Source: Rhodonellum sp041748555 (lineage in GTDB: Bacteria; Bacteroidota; Bacteroidia; Cytophagales; Cyclobacteriaceae). From it: a DNA stretch of 21,606 nt. This document shows positions 15,832 to 21,606 of this stretch, in pieces. The stretch covers positions 1 through 21,606 of the forward strand of contig JBGTDA010000189.1 of assembly GCA_041748555.1 (NCBI GenBank). The letters are read 5' to 3'. A model generated the notes under the pieces. It was not told the DNA's origin. It did not search any database and was given only the letters and a program-made list of their open reading frames with translations. The position numbers were made by a program, and so were the translations under genes. Positions within the stretch are counted from its first letter, which is position 1. Each line of letters opens with the position of its first letter.

Positions 15832-17736
15832 ATGAAAAAGACGATAAGCATAAATATAAGCGGTATTCTTTTCCACATAGAAGAGGATGGATACACCAAT
15901 TTGAAAAAGTACCTTGATGCAATCAACAGGCACTTTTCCCATTATAAAGATAATCAGGAGATCATTTCGGATATTGAAAACCGGATTGCAGAAATTTTCC
16001 TGAGCAATCTGAAAAACAACAAGCAGGTCATCACAGCTGAAAATGTCAGCCAGCTCATTGAAAAAATGGGGACTATTGCTGATTTTAAAGCCATCGAAGA
16101 GGACCTGGAACAGGAAAATACAAATCAATCCACCGCGTCAGCCGATGAAAATGATTTCTATAAATATATCACACCCCCTCACCAAGACGGGAAGGGTTAT
16201 AAAAAACTGACTCGACTGGAAAACAGGAAGATCATTGGAGGTGTCTGTGCAGGTTTTGCAAATTACCTGGCGATTGATCCTTTATGGACCCGTTTGATTG
16301 CTATTCTGTTGCTGTTCAGTGGTAATTTTAGGTTTGGAAATATTGGGTGGAATTTCTTACCGTGGGACATCAACTTCTCCCTAGGATTTTCCGCAGTGTT
16401 AGCATATGTGGTCTTATGGGTGATACTGCCGGTTTCTCATGAGGAACCTGAGGATAAAAACATCAAAAAACTATACCGTAATCCAGATGACAGAACACTG
16501 GGGGGCGTAGCTTCGGGATTGGCAGCCTACTTCAATGTGGAAGTCATCTGGGTCAGGCTTCTTTTCATCGGCCTGATTTTCGCCGGAGGAGCAGGCTTTG
16601 TGATTTACCTCATCCTATGGATCATCACCCCTTCCGCCAAATCCATTACCGAAAGGATACAGATGAAGGGCGGTGCCATCACTTTGGACAATATTGAAAC
16701 AACAATAAAAGAGAATATGAACCCTGCCCCTCCCCGGGAGGAAAGTCAGGGACGAAAAATCATCATGGCACCTTTTAGGGTCATAGGCATGATCATAAAC
16801 GGAATCGGTGAGGCTTTGGGACCTTTTGGAAGATTTTTGGTGGAAGTAATCCGGGTAATCTTCGGGTTGATTATCTTCTTCATAGGAATGGCCATTACGA
16901 TCACACCCATTGTAGCCTTGGGAGTTTACTTCGGACTGGTTCCCCAGGATGATACGTCATTCAGAATAGACAATTTTCCATTGGAATGGGTCAATGAATT
17001 TGTTCCAATCTGGTTGGCAATAGCTGCAGCTGTACTGATCATCATACCGGGAATCATTCTGCTTCTTTTGGGTATCAGTGTCCTGATCAAAAAAAGTATT
17101 ATCGATGGTAGGTTTGGATTGATTGCTTTGGGGGTTTGGTTATTGGCGGTGGGTGTATGTGCCTTTCAGGTTCCGAGGGTTGTCAGTCAGTTCAAAACAG
17201 AGGCTACACATGTGGAAGAAGTATTGATTCCAGCCAGTAAAGGGACATTGGTGCTGAGATCCAGTCCTTCCAATGAAGAATTTGGAGACTTCAACATGAT
17301 TTCGGTGCGACTGGAGGGAGTTGAGGATTCGACTGTAAGGCTTATTCAAAACTTCAAATCTCGCGGCAAAAATTATGATGAGGCCGTAAAAAATGCAGCT
17401 GATATTACCTATTCATATGCCGTTCAGGATTCTATTATTGATTTCACCAGATACCTCAATCTCAATGACATGAGTAAATTCAGAGGTCAGGAATTGGATA
17501 TGATTTTGGAGATTCCATATGAAAAACCCTTTACGATGGATAAATCATTCCTCACCGTAATTGAAGGAACTATCCATAGTAACGGTTATAAAATCCGGGA
17601 TGTAAATTCCAGAAACTATTGGACTTTCAATGAAAACGGTTTGCTCTGCCTTACTTGTAGAAACGATCATAAAACACAAACTGCAGACAGCTTGTCAAGA
17701 GCCAGATTTGAAGGTTATTACTTTATGAACCGTTAA
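15832..17736 (+). CDS. Membrane protein with two PspC domains
   Basis: 634 residues. The N-terminal cytosolic segment (1-95) is the form found in Bacteroidota PspC proteins (KKTISINISGILFHIEEDGY; DIENRIAEIF). Two PspC domains follow at about 122-203 and 210-272. Each starts with a basic-aromatic stretch (KKLTRLENRKIIGGVCAGF; KKLYRNPDDRTLGGVASGL), continues as xxYFNVEVIWVRLLF-like sequence and ends in a membrane helix. Further membrane segments lie at about 335-370, 393-420 and 427-447. The C-terminal 180 residues are a predicted extracytoplasmic beta-rich domain containing a CLTC motif (606-609). Family role: PspC domains belong to envelope-stress (phage-shock) systems. It directly follows padR with 3 bases between, which suggests joint control of an envelope-stress response. 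Confidence 0.9.
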   Translation: MKKTISINISGILFHIEEDGYTNLKKYLDAINRHFSHYKDNQEIISDIENRIAEIFLSNLKNNKQVITAENVSQLIEKMGTIADFKAIEEDLEQENTNQSTASADENDFYKYITPPHQDGKGYKKLTRLENRKIIGGVCAGFANYLAIDPLWTRLIAILLLFSGNFRFGNIGWNFLPWDINFSLGFSAVLAYVVLWVILPVSHEEPEDKNIKKLYRNPDDRTLGGVASGLAAYFNVEVIWVRLLFIGLIFAGGAGFVIYLILWIITPSAKSITERIQMKGGAITLDNIETTIKENMNPAPPREESQGRKIIMAPFRVIGMIINGIGEALGPFGRFLVEVIRVIFGLIIFFIGMAITITPIVALGVYFGLVPQDDTSFRIDNFPLEWVNEFVPIWLAIAAAVLIIIPGIILLLLGISVLIKKSIIDGRFGLIALGVWLLAVGVCAFQVPRVVSQFKTEATHVEEVLIPASKGTLVLRSSPSNEEFGDFNMISVRLEGVEDSTVRLIQNFKSRGKNYDEAVKNAADITYSYAVQDSIIDFTRYLNLNDMSKFRGQELDMILEIPYEKPFTMDKSFLTVIEGTIHSNGYKIRDVNSRNYWTFNENGLLCLTCRNDHKTQTADSLSRARFEGYYFMNR

Positions 17737-17782
17737 TAATAAGAGGGGTCAGCATTTATGGAAATAGTTTTTGGTTTTCTAA

Positions 17783-17911
17783 GGAATAAATGGGCCGGAT
17801 CCCGGCAATAATCCGGGCGAATACCGAAAAAAAGTCATACTCGAAGAATTGGATGTGGCTTTTGAGCCAATATCTCCACATTGTAAAATAGCGGATATAC
17901 ATAAATACTAA
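17783..17911 (+). pseudogene. Degraded GST-like N-terminal fragment
   Basis: In one plus frame, 42 codons are open between stops and read like real protein: GPDPGNNPGEYRKKVILEEL, then DVAFEPISPHCKIADI. The segment RKKVILEELDVAFEP fits the glutathione S-transferase N-terminal pattern of a basic stretch, KVxIxLEEL, then xYE/FE. It has no start codon of its own. A short ORF in another frame (ATG 17758, reading MEIVFGFLRNKW) could be the original start displaced by a frameshift. The rest of a GST is absent. This is a tentative reading based on pattern recognition. Confidence 0.4.
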
Positions 17912-17933
17912 TTTCCAATAAAACATTTAAAAC

Positions 17934-17975
17934 CGTGGCCTGATCTGATATCCGAAAATGTTGGAACAGGCCACG
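17934..17975. terminator. Strong hairpin between convergent pspC and terB-like genes
   Basis: CGTGGCCTG at 17934-17942 pairs perfectly with CAGGCCACG at 17967-17975 across a 24-base loop. Its GC content stands out in AT-rich DNA. Its place between convergent genes suggests a bidirectional terminator. The following bases are only moderately T-rich (CTTATTTA on plus, GTTTTAAAT on minus). Confidence 0.5.
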
Positions 17976-18025
17976 CTTATTTAACAGAAGTCAATTTTGA
18001 ATTAGGGACATTTAAAATAATTATT

Positions 18026-18829
18026 CTACCAACCGGGTTTTTTTTTATCTCCACCGAGTAAATTCCCTAACATTGATCCCAAGCCACCGGATCCAATGCT
18101 TTCAAAACCACTTTTCCCATTCAGTCCTCGCAGTGTCGAAAGTATAGACCCAAGTCCTCCCCCTTTGCCGGTTTTTGAGCTACCACCCATCATTCCGCCG
18201 GCCATTAAACTTCCTAAAATTCCGCCAAGTATGCCGCCTCCCATTCCTCCTGACCTGCCGCGTCTTCGGCCACCGCTCAGCATACTTGCTATTATTAAGG
18301 GAGCAGCCACGCCTAACATTCCTTTGGCCATTTTTGGAGAAATCCCCACTTTTTGAAACATTTCATCCAATCCGGAACTGCTTAGAAATGATTGTGAGGT
18401 AGGATCTTCCCCATTCTTCTGTGCGTCATTGGCCTTATTGACAAATTTGTCCAAAATGCTGAATTGATCCTGGTTGATGTCAAGATAATCTGCGATTTCC
18501 TGCACTTTTTGCTTTTCATCTTCCGTATATTTTCCATCCGATTTTGCAAAACTGATTATATCTGTTACAAACGAGAATCGAAGCTGACTTTTCTTTAATA
18601 CCTCCAAGCACCTTTTCAAATTGATAACATCGGCATTCTTGGCAATATCAATCAACTCATCCCGTACATTGGCCGGAAGTTCTGCTGCTTCAGCCATCAG
18701 GGCAAGAAATTCAAGCTCTTCAGGAGACGCATCCCCATCAACTGATGCCATTGTGGCTAATGCTCCAAAATAGGCAGCTTTTTCTTCATTGGTATAATCT
18801 TTCAATAAAGGTGGATCCTGGTTTTCCAT
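18026..18829 (-). CDS. TerB-like protein with glycine-rich C-terminus
   Basis: 267 residues. The N-terminal part (about 12-130) is an all-helical TerB-like domain with two related halves: EEKAAYFGALATMASVDGDASPEELEFL and FVTDIISFAKSDGKYTEDEKQKV, each broken around acidic SxDGxxxxEE/DE motifs that suggest metal binding in this family. Residues about 165-265 are Gly- and Met-rich with GGILGGILGSLMAGGMMGGS-like repeats; these may associate with membranes or self-assemble. TerB domains occur in tellurite-resistance and stress clusters, but no other ter gene is nearby, so a tellurite role should not be assumed. No signal peptide is seen. The gene is convergent with the PspC gene and appears monocistronic. 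Confidence 0.75.
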   Translation of the reverse strand: MENQDPPLLKDYTNEEKAAYFGALATMASVDGDASPEELEFLALMAEAAELPANVRDELIDIAKNADVINLKRCLEVLKKSQLRFSFVTDIISFAKSDGKYTEDEKQKVQEIADYLDINQDQFSILDKFVNKANDAQKNGEDPTSQSFLSSSGLDEMFQKVGISPKMAKGMLGVAAPLIIASMLSGGRRRGRSGGMGGGILGGILGSLMAGGMMGGSSKTGKGGGLGSILSTLRGLNGKSGFESIGSGGLGSMLGNLLGGDKKKPGW

Positions 18830-18903
18830 ATAGAATTATTTTGGTTGTTTATAATTTTTCCGTTTTGTTCCTTGTAACGGGGATATCAAAAAGATGTTGA
18901 TTG

Positions 18904-18952
18904 GAGCCGAGAATCAAGATCAAGAGCCGAGAATCAAGTATCAAGTATCAAG
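18904..18952. repeat. Short direct repeats downstream of ung
   Basis: GAGCCGAGAATCAAG occurs at 18904-18918 and again at 18924-18938 (20-base period). TATCAAG then occurs twice in tandem (18939-18945, 18946-18952). The block lies between the terB-like gene and ung. It may be a copy of a dispersed intergenic repeat. Confidence 0.75.
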
Positions 18953-18953
18953 T

Positions 18954-18982
18954 TTAAAAATCTCACGTCTCATATCTGAGAC
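18954..18982 (-). terminator. Putative terminator of ung
   Basis: On the minus strand GTCTCA-GATA-TGAGAC (18967-18982) forms a perfect 6-bp stem with a 4-base loop, 15 bases after the ung stop. Five Ts (18956-18960) follow six bases later, so it has the form of an intrinsic terminator, though the stem is short. Confidence 0.5.
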
Positions 18983-18997
18983 TATTCAAATCACAAA

Positions 18998-19660
18998 CTA
19001 CCAATTGATTTCCGCTAAACCGTTTTCCCTGAGGTAAGCATTCGCTTTAGAAAAATGGCCGCAGCCCAGAAAACCCCTGTGTGCGGAAAGGGGACTTGGA
19101 TGGGGCGCAAATAGTTTCAGATGCTTTTCGGAGGAAATGAAATCCGCTTTTTTTTGGGCGTAAGCTCCCCACAACAGAAAAACAATGTTATGATGATGCT
19201 TATCTACAGCTTTTATAACTGCATCCGTAAAAATCTCCCAACCTTTTTTTTGATGCGATCCGGCTTGATGCGCTCTCACAGTCAAGGTGGCATTCAATAA
19301 TAAAACACCTTGATCCGCCCAATGTGAAAGGTTTCCGTGTGAGGGGATGGGTTTCCCAAGGTCCCTTTTGATTTCTTTGAAGATATTAAACAAACTAGGA
19401 GGAAAAGGAACCCCCTCCGGTACAGAAAAAGACAATCCATGTGCCTGGCCGGGTCCATGATAGGGATCCTGACCCAGAATAACAACCTTTACATTATGAA
19501 AAGGACAATGTGAAAAAGCGTTAAAAATCTCTTTTCCATGCGGATAAATAGTGTTGTTCTGATATTCGCTTTTCACAAAATTCACTAAATTGCCAAAGTA
19601 TGGTTCGGAAAATTCATCTTGAATCACATTTTGCCAGCTAGGTTCTATATTGACTTTCAT
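18998..19660 (-). CDS. ung: Uracil-DNA glycosylase, family 1
   Basis: 220 residues, the normal length for bacterial UNG. It removes uracil from DNA, arising from cytosine deamination or dUMP incorporation, as the first step of base-excision repair. The water-activating motif GQDPYHGPGQAHGLSFSV (63-80) contains catalytic D65. The Leu-loop and histidine motif HPSPLSAHRGF (187-197) contains H187. The intervening family segments LLLNATLTVRAHQAGSH (120-136) and FLLWGAYAQKK (161-171) are intact. It is cytosolic, transcribed alone and divergent from apaG, with a hairpin terminator just downstream. Confidence 0.98.
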   Translation of the reverse strand: MKVNIEPSWQNVIQDEFSEPYFGNLVNFVKSEYQNNTIYPHGKEIFNAFSHCPFHNVKVVILGQDPYHGPGQAHGLSFSVPEGVPFPPSLFNIFKEIKRDLGKPIPSHGNLSHWADQGVLLLNATLTVRAHQAGSHQKKGWEIFTDAVIKAVDKHHHNIVFLLWGAYAQKKADFISSEKHLKLFAPHPSPLSAHRGFLGCGHFSKANAYLRENGLAEINW

Positions 19661-19675
19661 TATTTTTTTAATTGG

Positions 19676-19705
19676 TTGGCAGAGCAGGAAAACATTATAT
19701 ATTTG
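19676..19705 (+). promoter_or_regulatory. Bacteroidota-type promoter for apaG
   Basis: TTGG at 19676-19679 (-33) and TATATTTG at 19698-19705 (an exact TAnnTTTG, -7) are 18-19 bases apart, the spacing typical of primary-sigma promoters in Bacteroidota. The predicted transcript start near 19712 is about 26 bases before the apaG ATG. Confidence 0.55.
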
Positions 19706-19737
19706 AGATCAAAATTTATTGATTAATCATAGACATC

Positions 19738-20124
19738 ATGGTAACAGCAATTACGGATGGAATTAAAGTGACTGTTGAAGCCACTTATCAGGCTGAGTTT
19801 TCAAGTCCTCAACAGCACCATTATGTTTTTACTTACAAAGTAAATATAGAAAACAACAGCCGGCATACCATGCAGTTGATCCGAAGAAAATGGGAAATTT
19901 CTGACGCAGGAGATGCCTTGAAAATTGTGGAAGGAAGTGGTGTGGTAGGTCAGCAACCTATTCTGGAACCTGGAGGCTCACATCAGTATGTTTCCGGGTG
20001 TAATCTCAAGTCGGGATTGGGGAAAATGAAAGGTTTTTATTTTATGGAAAAAGTGCAGGATGGCAAGTCAATCGAAGTGGCCATTCCTGAGTTCCAATTG
20101 ATTTCAGACATATTTGACAATTGA
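19738..20124 (+). CDS. apaG: ApaG (DUF525) family protein
   Basis: 128 residues, the full family length. ApaG is a small cytosolic fibronectin-III-like beta-sandwich linked to Co2+/Mg2+ efflux phenotypes in enterobacteria; its molecular role remains poorly defined. Diagnostic stretches are VTVEATYQAEFSSPQQHHYVF (12-32, broken here as VTVEATY and SPQQHHYVF), YKVNIENNS, LIRRKWEISDA, GSGVVGQQPILEPGG and YVSGCNLKSGLGKMKGFY. In this family the VVGxxPxLxPGxxxxYxSGxxL pattern is a hallmark, and it is intact here. A well-formed promoter precedes it. The stop overlaps the methyltransferase start region by about 11 bp, so the two genes are likely co-translated. Confidence 0.96.
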   Translation: MVTAITDGIKVTVEATYQAEFSSPQQHHYVFTYKVNIENNSRHTMQLIRRKWEISDAGDALKIVEGSGVVGQQPILEPGGSHQYVSGCNLKSGLGKMKGFYFMEKVQDGKSIEVAIPEFQLISDIFDN

Positions 20125-20905
20125 TTTGCTTAAACAGTTTCATGCTTTTAGAGCCTATTTTTATTATTGGCTGTTGCAGGAAGACAGGCACGCTGTACAG
20201 TCTCCCCTTGTTTTTGATATTTATGATGGTTTGTTCAAAAATTCCAAACTTTCAGTAAACAATGATCTGGATCTCGAGATTATCAGGATAAAGCTTCTGG
20301 GGGACTATCAGATTTTGAATATCGAAGATTTCGGCGCAGGATCTAAAAAACTCAAATCCCCTAAAAGAATCACTTCCAATATCACCCGACACAGTACCAC
20401 AGGCAGAAGATTTTCTCAGTTATATCAATATTTTTGCAGAATGACACCTGCCCGACAGGTAATTGAACTAGGTACTTGTGTAGGCATCAACACCCTTTAT
20501 CTTTCCCGTGCGGTGAAAGGTACTTTGTATACATTTGAGGGTTCAGAGGCATTATATCGAAAAGCTCAGGAATATTCCAAACCGGCAAATATTAAATACA
20601 TCTATGGAAACATCAAACAAACCCTGCCTAATCTGCTTCAGCATATTGATCAGGTAGATTTTGCATTGATTGATGCCACCCATACTTATGAAGCCACCCT
20701 CTCCTACTTCGAAACCATATTACCATATATTAAATCTTCAGGAATCTTGGCTGTCGGTGATATTCACTGGTCACAGGAAATGGAGGCTGCCTGGAAAGAA
20801 ATCAGAAACCACCCTTCCGTTAGCATCAGTATGGATTTTTATGAATGTGGAATCCTGCTGATTAAAGAAGGTGTTCCAAAAAACCATTATGTATTACGTT
20901 TCTGA
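20114..20905 (+). CDS. Class I SAM-dependent methyltransferase (O-methyltransferase-like)
   Basis: 263 residues from a TTG at 20114. The SAM-binding motif I is VIELGTCVGINTLYLSRA (116-133), followed by acidic E142 at the end of strand 2 (TLYTFEGS). The substrate-side motif is DFALIDATHTYEATLSYFE (182-200), and GILAVGDIHWSQEMEAAW (210-227) resembles the metal-dependent O-methyltransferase (Methyltransf_24) pattern DxxxW. The acceptor is unknown. An N-terminal helical region of about 110 residues precedes the fold. No ATG is available near the start; TTG at 20114 (overlap of 11 bp with apaG) and TTG at 20126 are both possible. Position suggests translational coupling to apaG. It is convergent with the methyltransferase pseudogene to its right. 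Confidence 0.85.
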   Translation: MTIDLLKQFHAFRAYFYYWLLQEDRHAVQSPLVFDIYDGLFKNSKLSVNNDLDLEIIRIKLLGDYQILNIEDFGAGSKKLKSPKRITSNITRHSTTGRRFSQLYQYFCRMTPARQVIELGTCVGINTLYLSRAVKGTLYTFEGSEALYRKAQEYSKPANIKYIYGNIKQTLPNLLQHIDQVDFALIDATHTYEATLSYFETILPYIKSSGILAVGDIHWSQEMEAAWKEIRNHPSVSISMDFYECGILLIKEGVPKNHYVLRF

Positions 20906-20975
20906 GATTTCTGAAGGGATACAAAAAGTTCGCTTCCTTTTCCGGGAGGAATGGAGTTATAGCAGGGTTCCAACT

Positions 20976-21479
20976 TTAAATATCAAACCACTTCCCGAAG
21001 ATAGTTCTATATTCTTCCAAAGAGCCGCCATAGGGAGGTCCCTCATGTTCGAATTTCCTGTTGAAAAGAACTCCCACCAACTTACCTCCAGGTTTTAAAA
21101 GTTAATGAATCTTGGATGCATAATTTTCTCGCATAGCAGGAGGCAAAGCACAGAGGAAAGTCTGTTCCAGTATGAGGTCATATTGAGCGTCTTGCAGAAA
21201 AAAGTCTTCATGATGAATCAGGGATTTGGGGAAATCCGTATAATTCTTCTAAAAATTTTCTAACGGTAATTCAGAAATGTCCAAAATATGGCCATTATTA
21301 AATCCCTTCATGAATGCATATCCGGCCTAATATGCGTTTCCTGCACCGGGAATGAGGATTTCTAGATCTTTATTTTCAATTTGGTCTAAATATTGTTGAA
21401 GCGGCGGAGAGACAAATCCCAAATCCCATCCTGTCTCATTTTGATGATATCAGGAAGACCAAAACCAGGGAAATCGCCT
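20976..21479 (-). pseudogene. Thiopurine S-methyltransferase (TPMT)-like methyltransferase, disrupted by in-frame stops
   Basis: One minus-strand frame reads as an almost complete TPMT-family protein: YHQNETGWDLGFVSPPL, then LEILIPGAGNAY (motif I), AGYAFMKGF, HILDISELPL, FPKSLIHHEDFF, YDLILEQTFLCALPPAMRE, LLKPGGKLVGVLF and HEGPPYGGSLEEYR. Four in-frame stops interrupt it: TGA at 21450-21452 (probably a lost Arg, WSS-stop-YHQN), TAG at 21327-21329 (a lost Glu in NAY-E-AGYA), TAG at 21249-21251 and TAA at 21102-21104 (a lost Glu in KIH-E-LLKPGG). The natural stop is TAA at 20976-20978. No frameshift is needed, and a normal start is not apparent. The family methylates thiol and related compounds; here it is presumably inactive. 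Confidence 0.85.
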
Positions 21480-21605
21480 TTAACAATTCAGTATTTTAGC
21501 CCTGAAATCATCATCCATGGCAGCCCTATACCTTTTCTGAGGTTTGGACATTTTTGGAGTGGTCTCTTTTTCTATCAGGACGAGCGCCATCTTGGCCATC
21601 AACCC
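21480..21605 (-). CDS. Unrecognised ORF end at the right edge
   Basis: A minus-strand frame open from the window edge reads MAKMALVLIEKETTPK and then MSKPQKRYRAAMDDDF before stopping at 21480-21482. It may be the 3' end of a gene beginning outside the window, or a 39-codon ORF from the ATG at 21599. It is in the same frame as the downstream TPMT-like pseudogene. I cannot name it. It could also be a remnant upstream of that pseudogene. Confidence 0.3.
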   Translation of the reverse strand, partial: GLMAKMALVLIEKETTPKMSKPQKRYRAAMDDDFRAKILNC

Positions 21606-21606
21606 A

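Noticed and set aside
17795..17817. Competing CCGG-rich hairpins (CCGGAT/ATCCGG and CCCGG/CCGGG)
   Set aside because: Short, mutually exclusive stems with no T-run, inside the probable gene remnant.
17790..17891. 33-codon ORF starting ATGGGCCGG
   Set aside because: A different frame of the same DNA reads as the GST-like fragment; this frame has no recognisable pattern.
1..21606. CRISPR arrays, tRNA or rRNA genes, insertion sequences, phage integrase
   Set aside because: No regularly spaced repeats, RNA gene sequences, transposase motifs or integrase motifs were seen; the direct repeats at 18904-18952 are too few and too close for CRISPR.

Overview
The window looks like chromosomal DNA of a Bacteroidota bacterium, most likely a member of the Cyclobacteriaceae (Algoriphagus/Belliella-like). 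The lineage is inferred from AT-rich DNA, an adjacent PorV/PorU pair of the type IX secretion (T9SS) family, BACON domains, split Rhs/YD-repeat genes of the Bacteroidota type, a PadR-PspC pair, and promoters fitting the Bacteroidota pattern (TTG, then TAnnTTTG). No tRNA, rRNA, CRISPR array, insertion sequence or integrase was seen.

Left third (1-7270, all minus strand): a five-gene cell-surface operon read right to left. It starts with a tail-fibre-like secreted protein (6344-7270). Next come a 1185-residue YD-repeat N-terminal-type protein ending in two BACON domains (2790-6347) and two small unrecognised secreted or anchored proteins (2315-2776, 1698-2270). Last is an Rhs protein with a DUF6443-type N-terminus that runs off the left edge (1-1701). 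Genes overlap by 4 bp or lie within a few dozen bases, so they are probably co-transcribed and translationally coupled. Upstream lies a very AT-rich spacer (7271-7856) with a GC-richer islet encoding a possible 25-residue peptide and a hairpin.

Middle (7857-15114): a plus-strand D-2-hydroxyacid dehydrogenase converges on a minus-strand pair, a PorV-family outer-membrane protein followed by a 1679-residue gingipain-fold PorU-type protein. The pair is joined by a TGATG stop/start overlap and is best read as the PorV2/PorU2 subgroup of T9SS components.

Right third (15115-21606): a 384-bp divergent spacer carries a promoter-like box and a perfect 10-bp inverted repeat, followed by padR and a two-PspC-domain membrane protein. 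Then come a decayed GST-like fragment, a strong hairpin, a TerB-like protein with a Gly-rich tail, uracil-DNA glycosylase (ung), apaG with a good promoter, and a SAM-dependent methyltransferase overlapping apaG. At the right end is a thiopurine-methyltransferase-like pseudogene on the minus strand with four in-frame stops and no frameshift. The most interesting parts are the Rhs/tail-fibre/BACON operon with its two unknown small proteins, the padR leader inverted repeat, the islet ORF at 7648-7725 and the two decayed genes.
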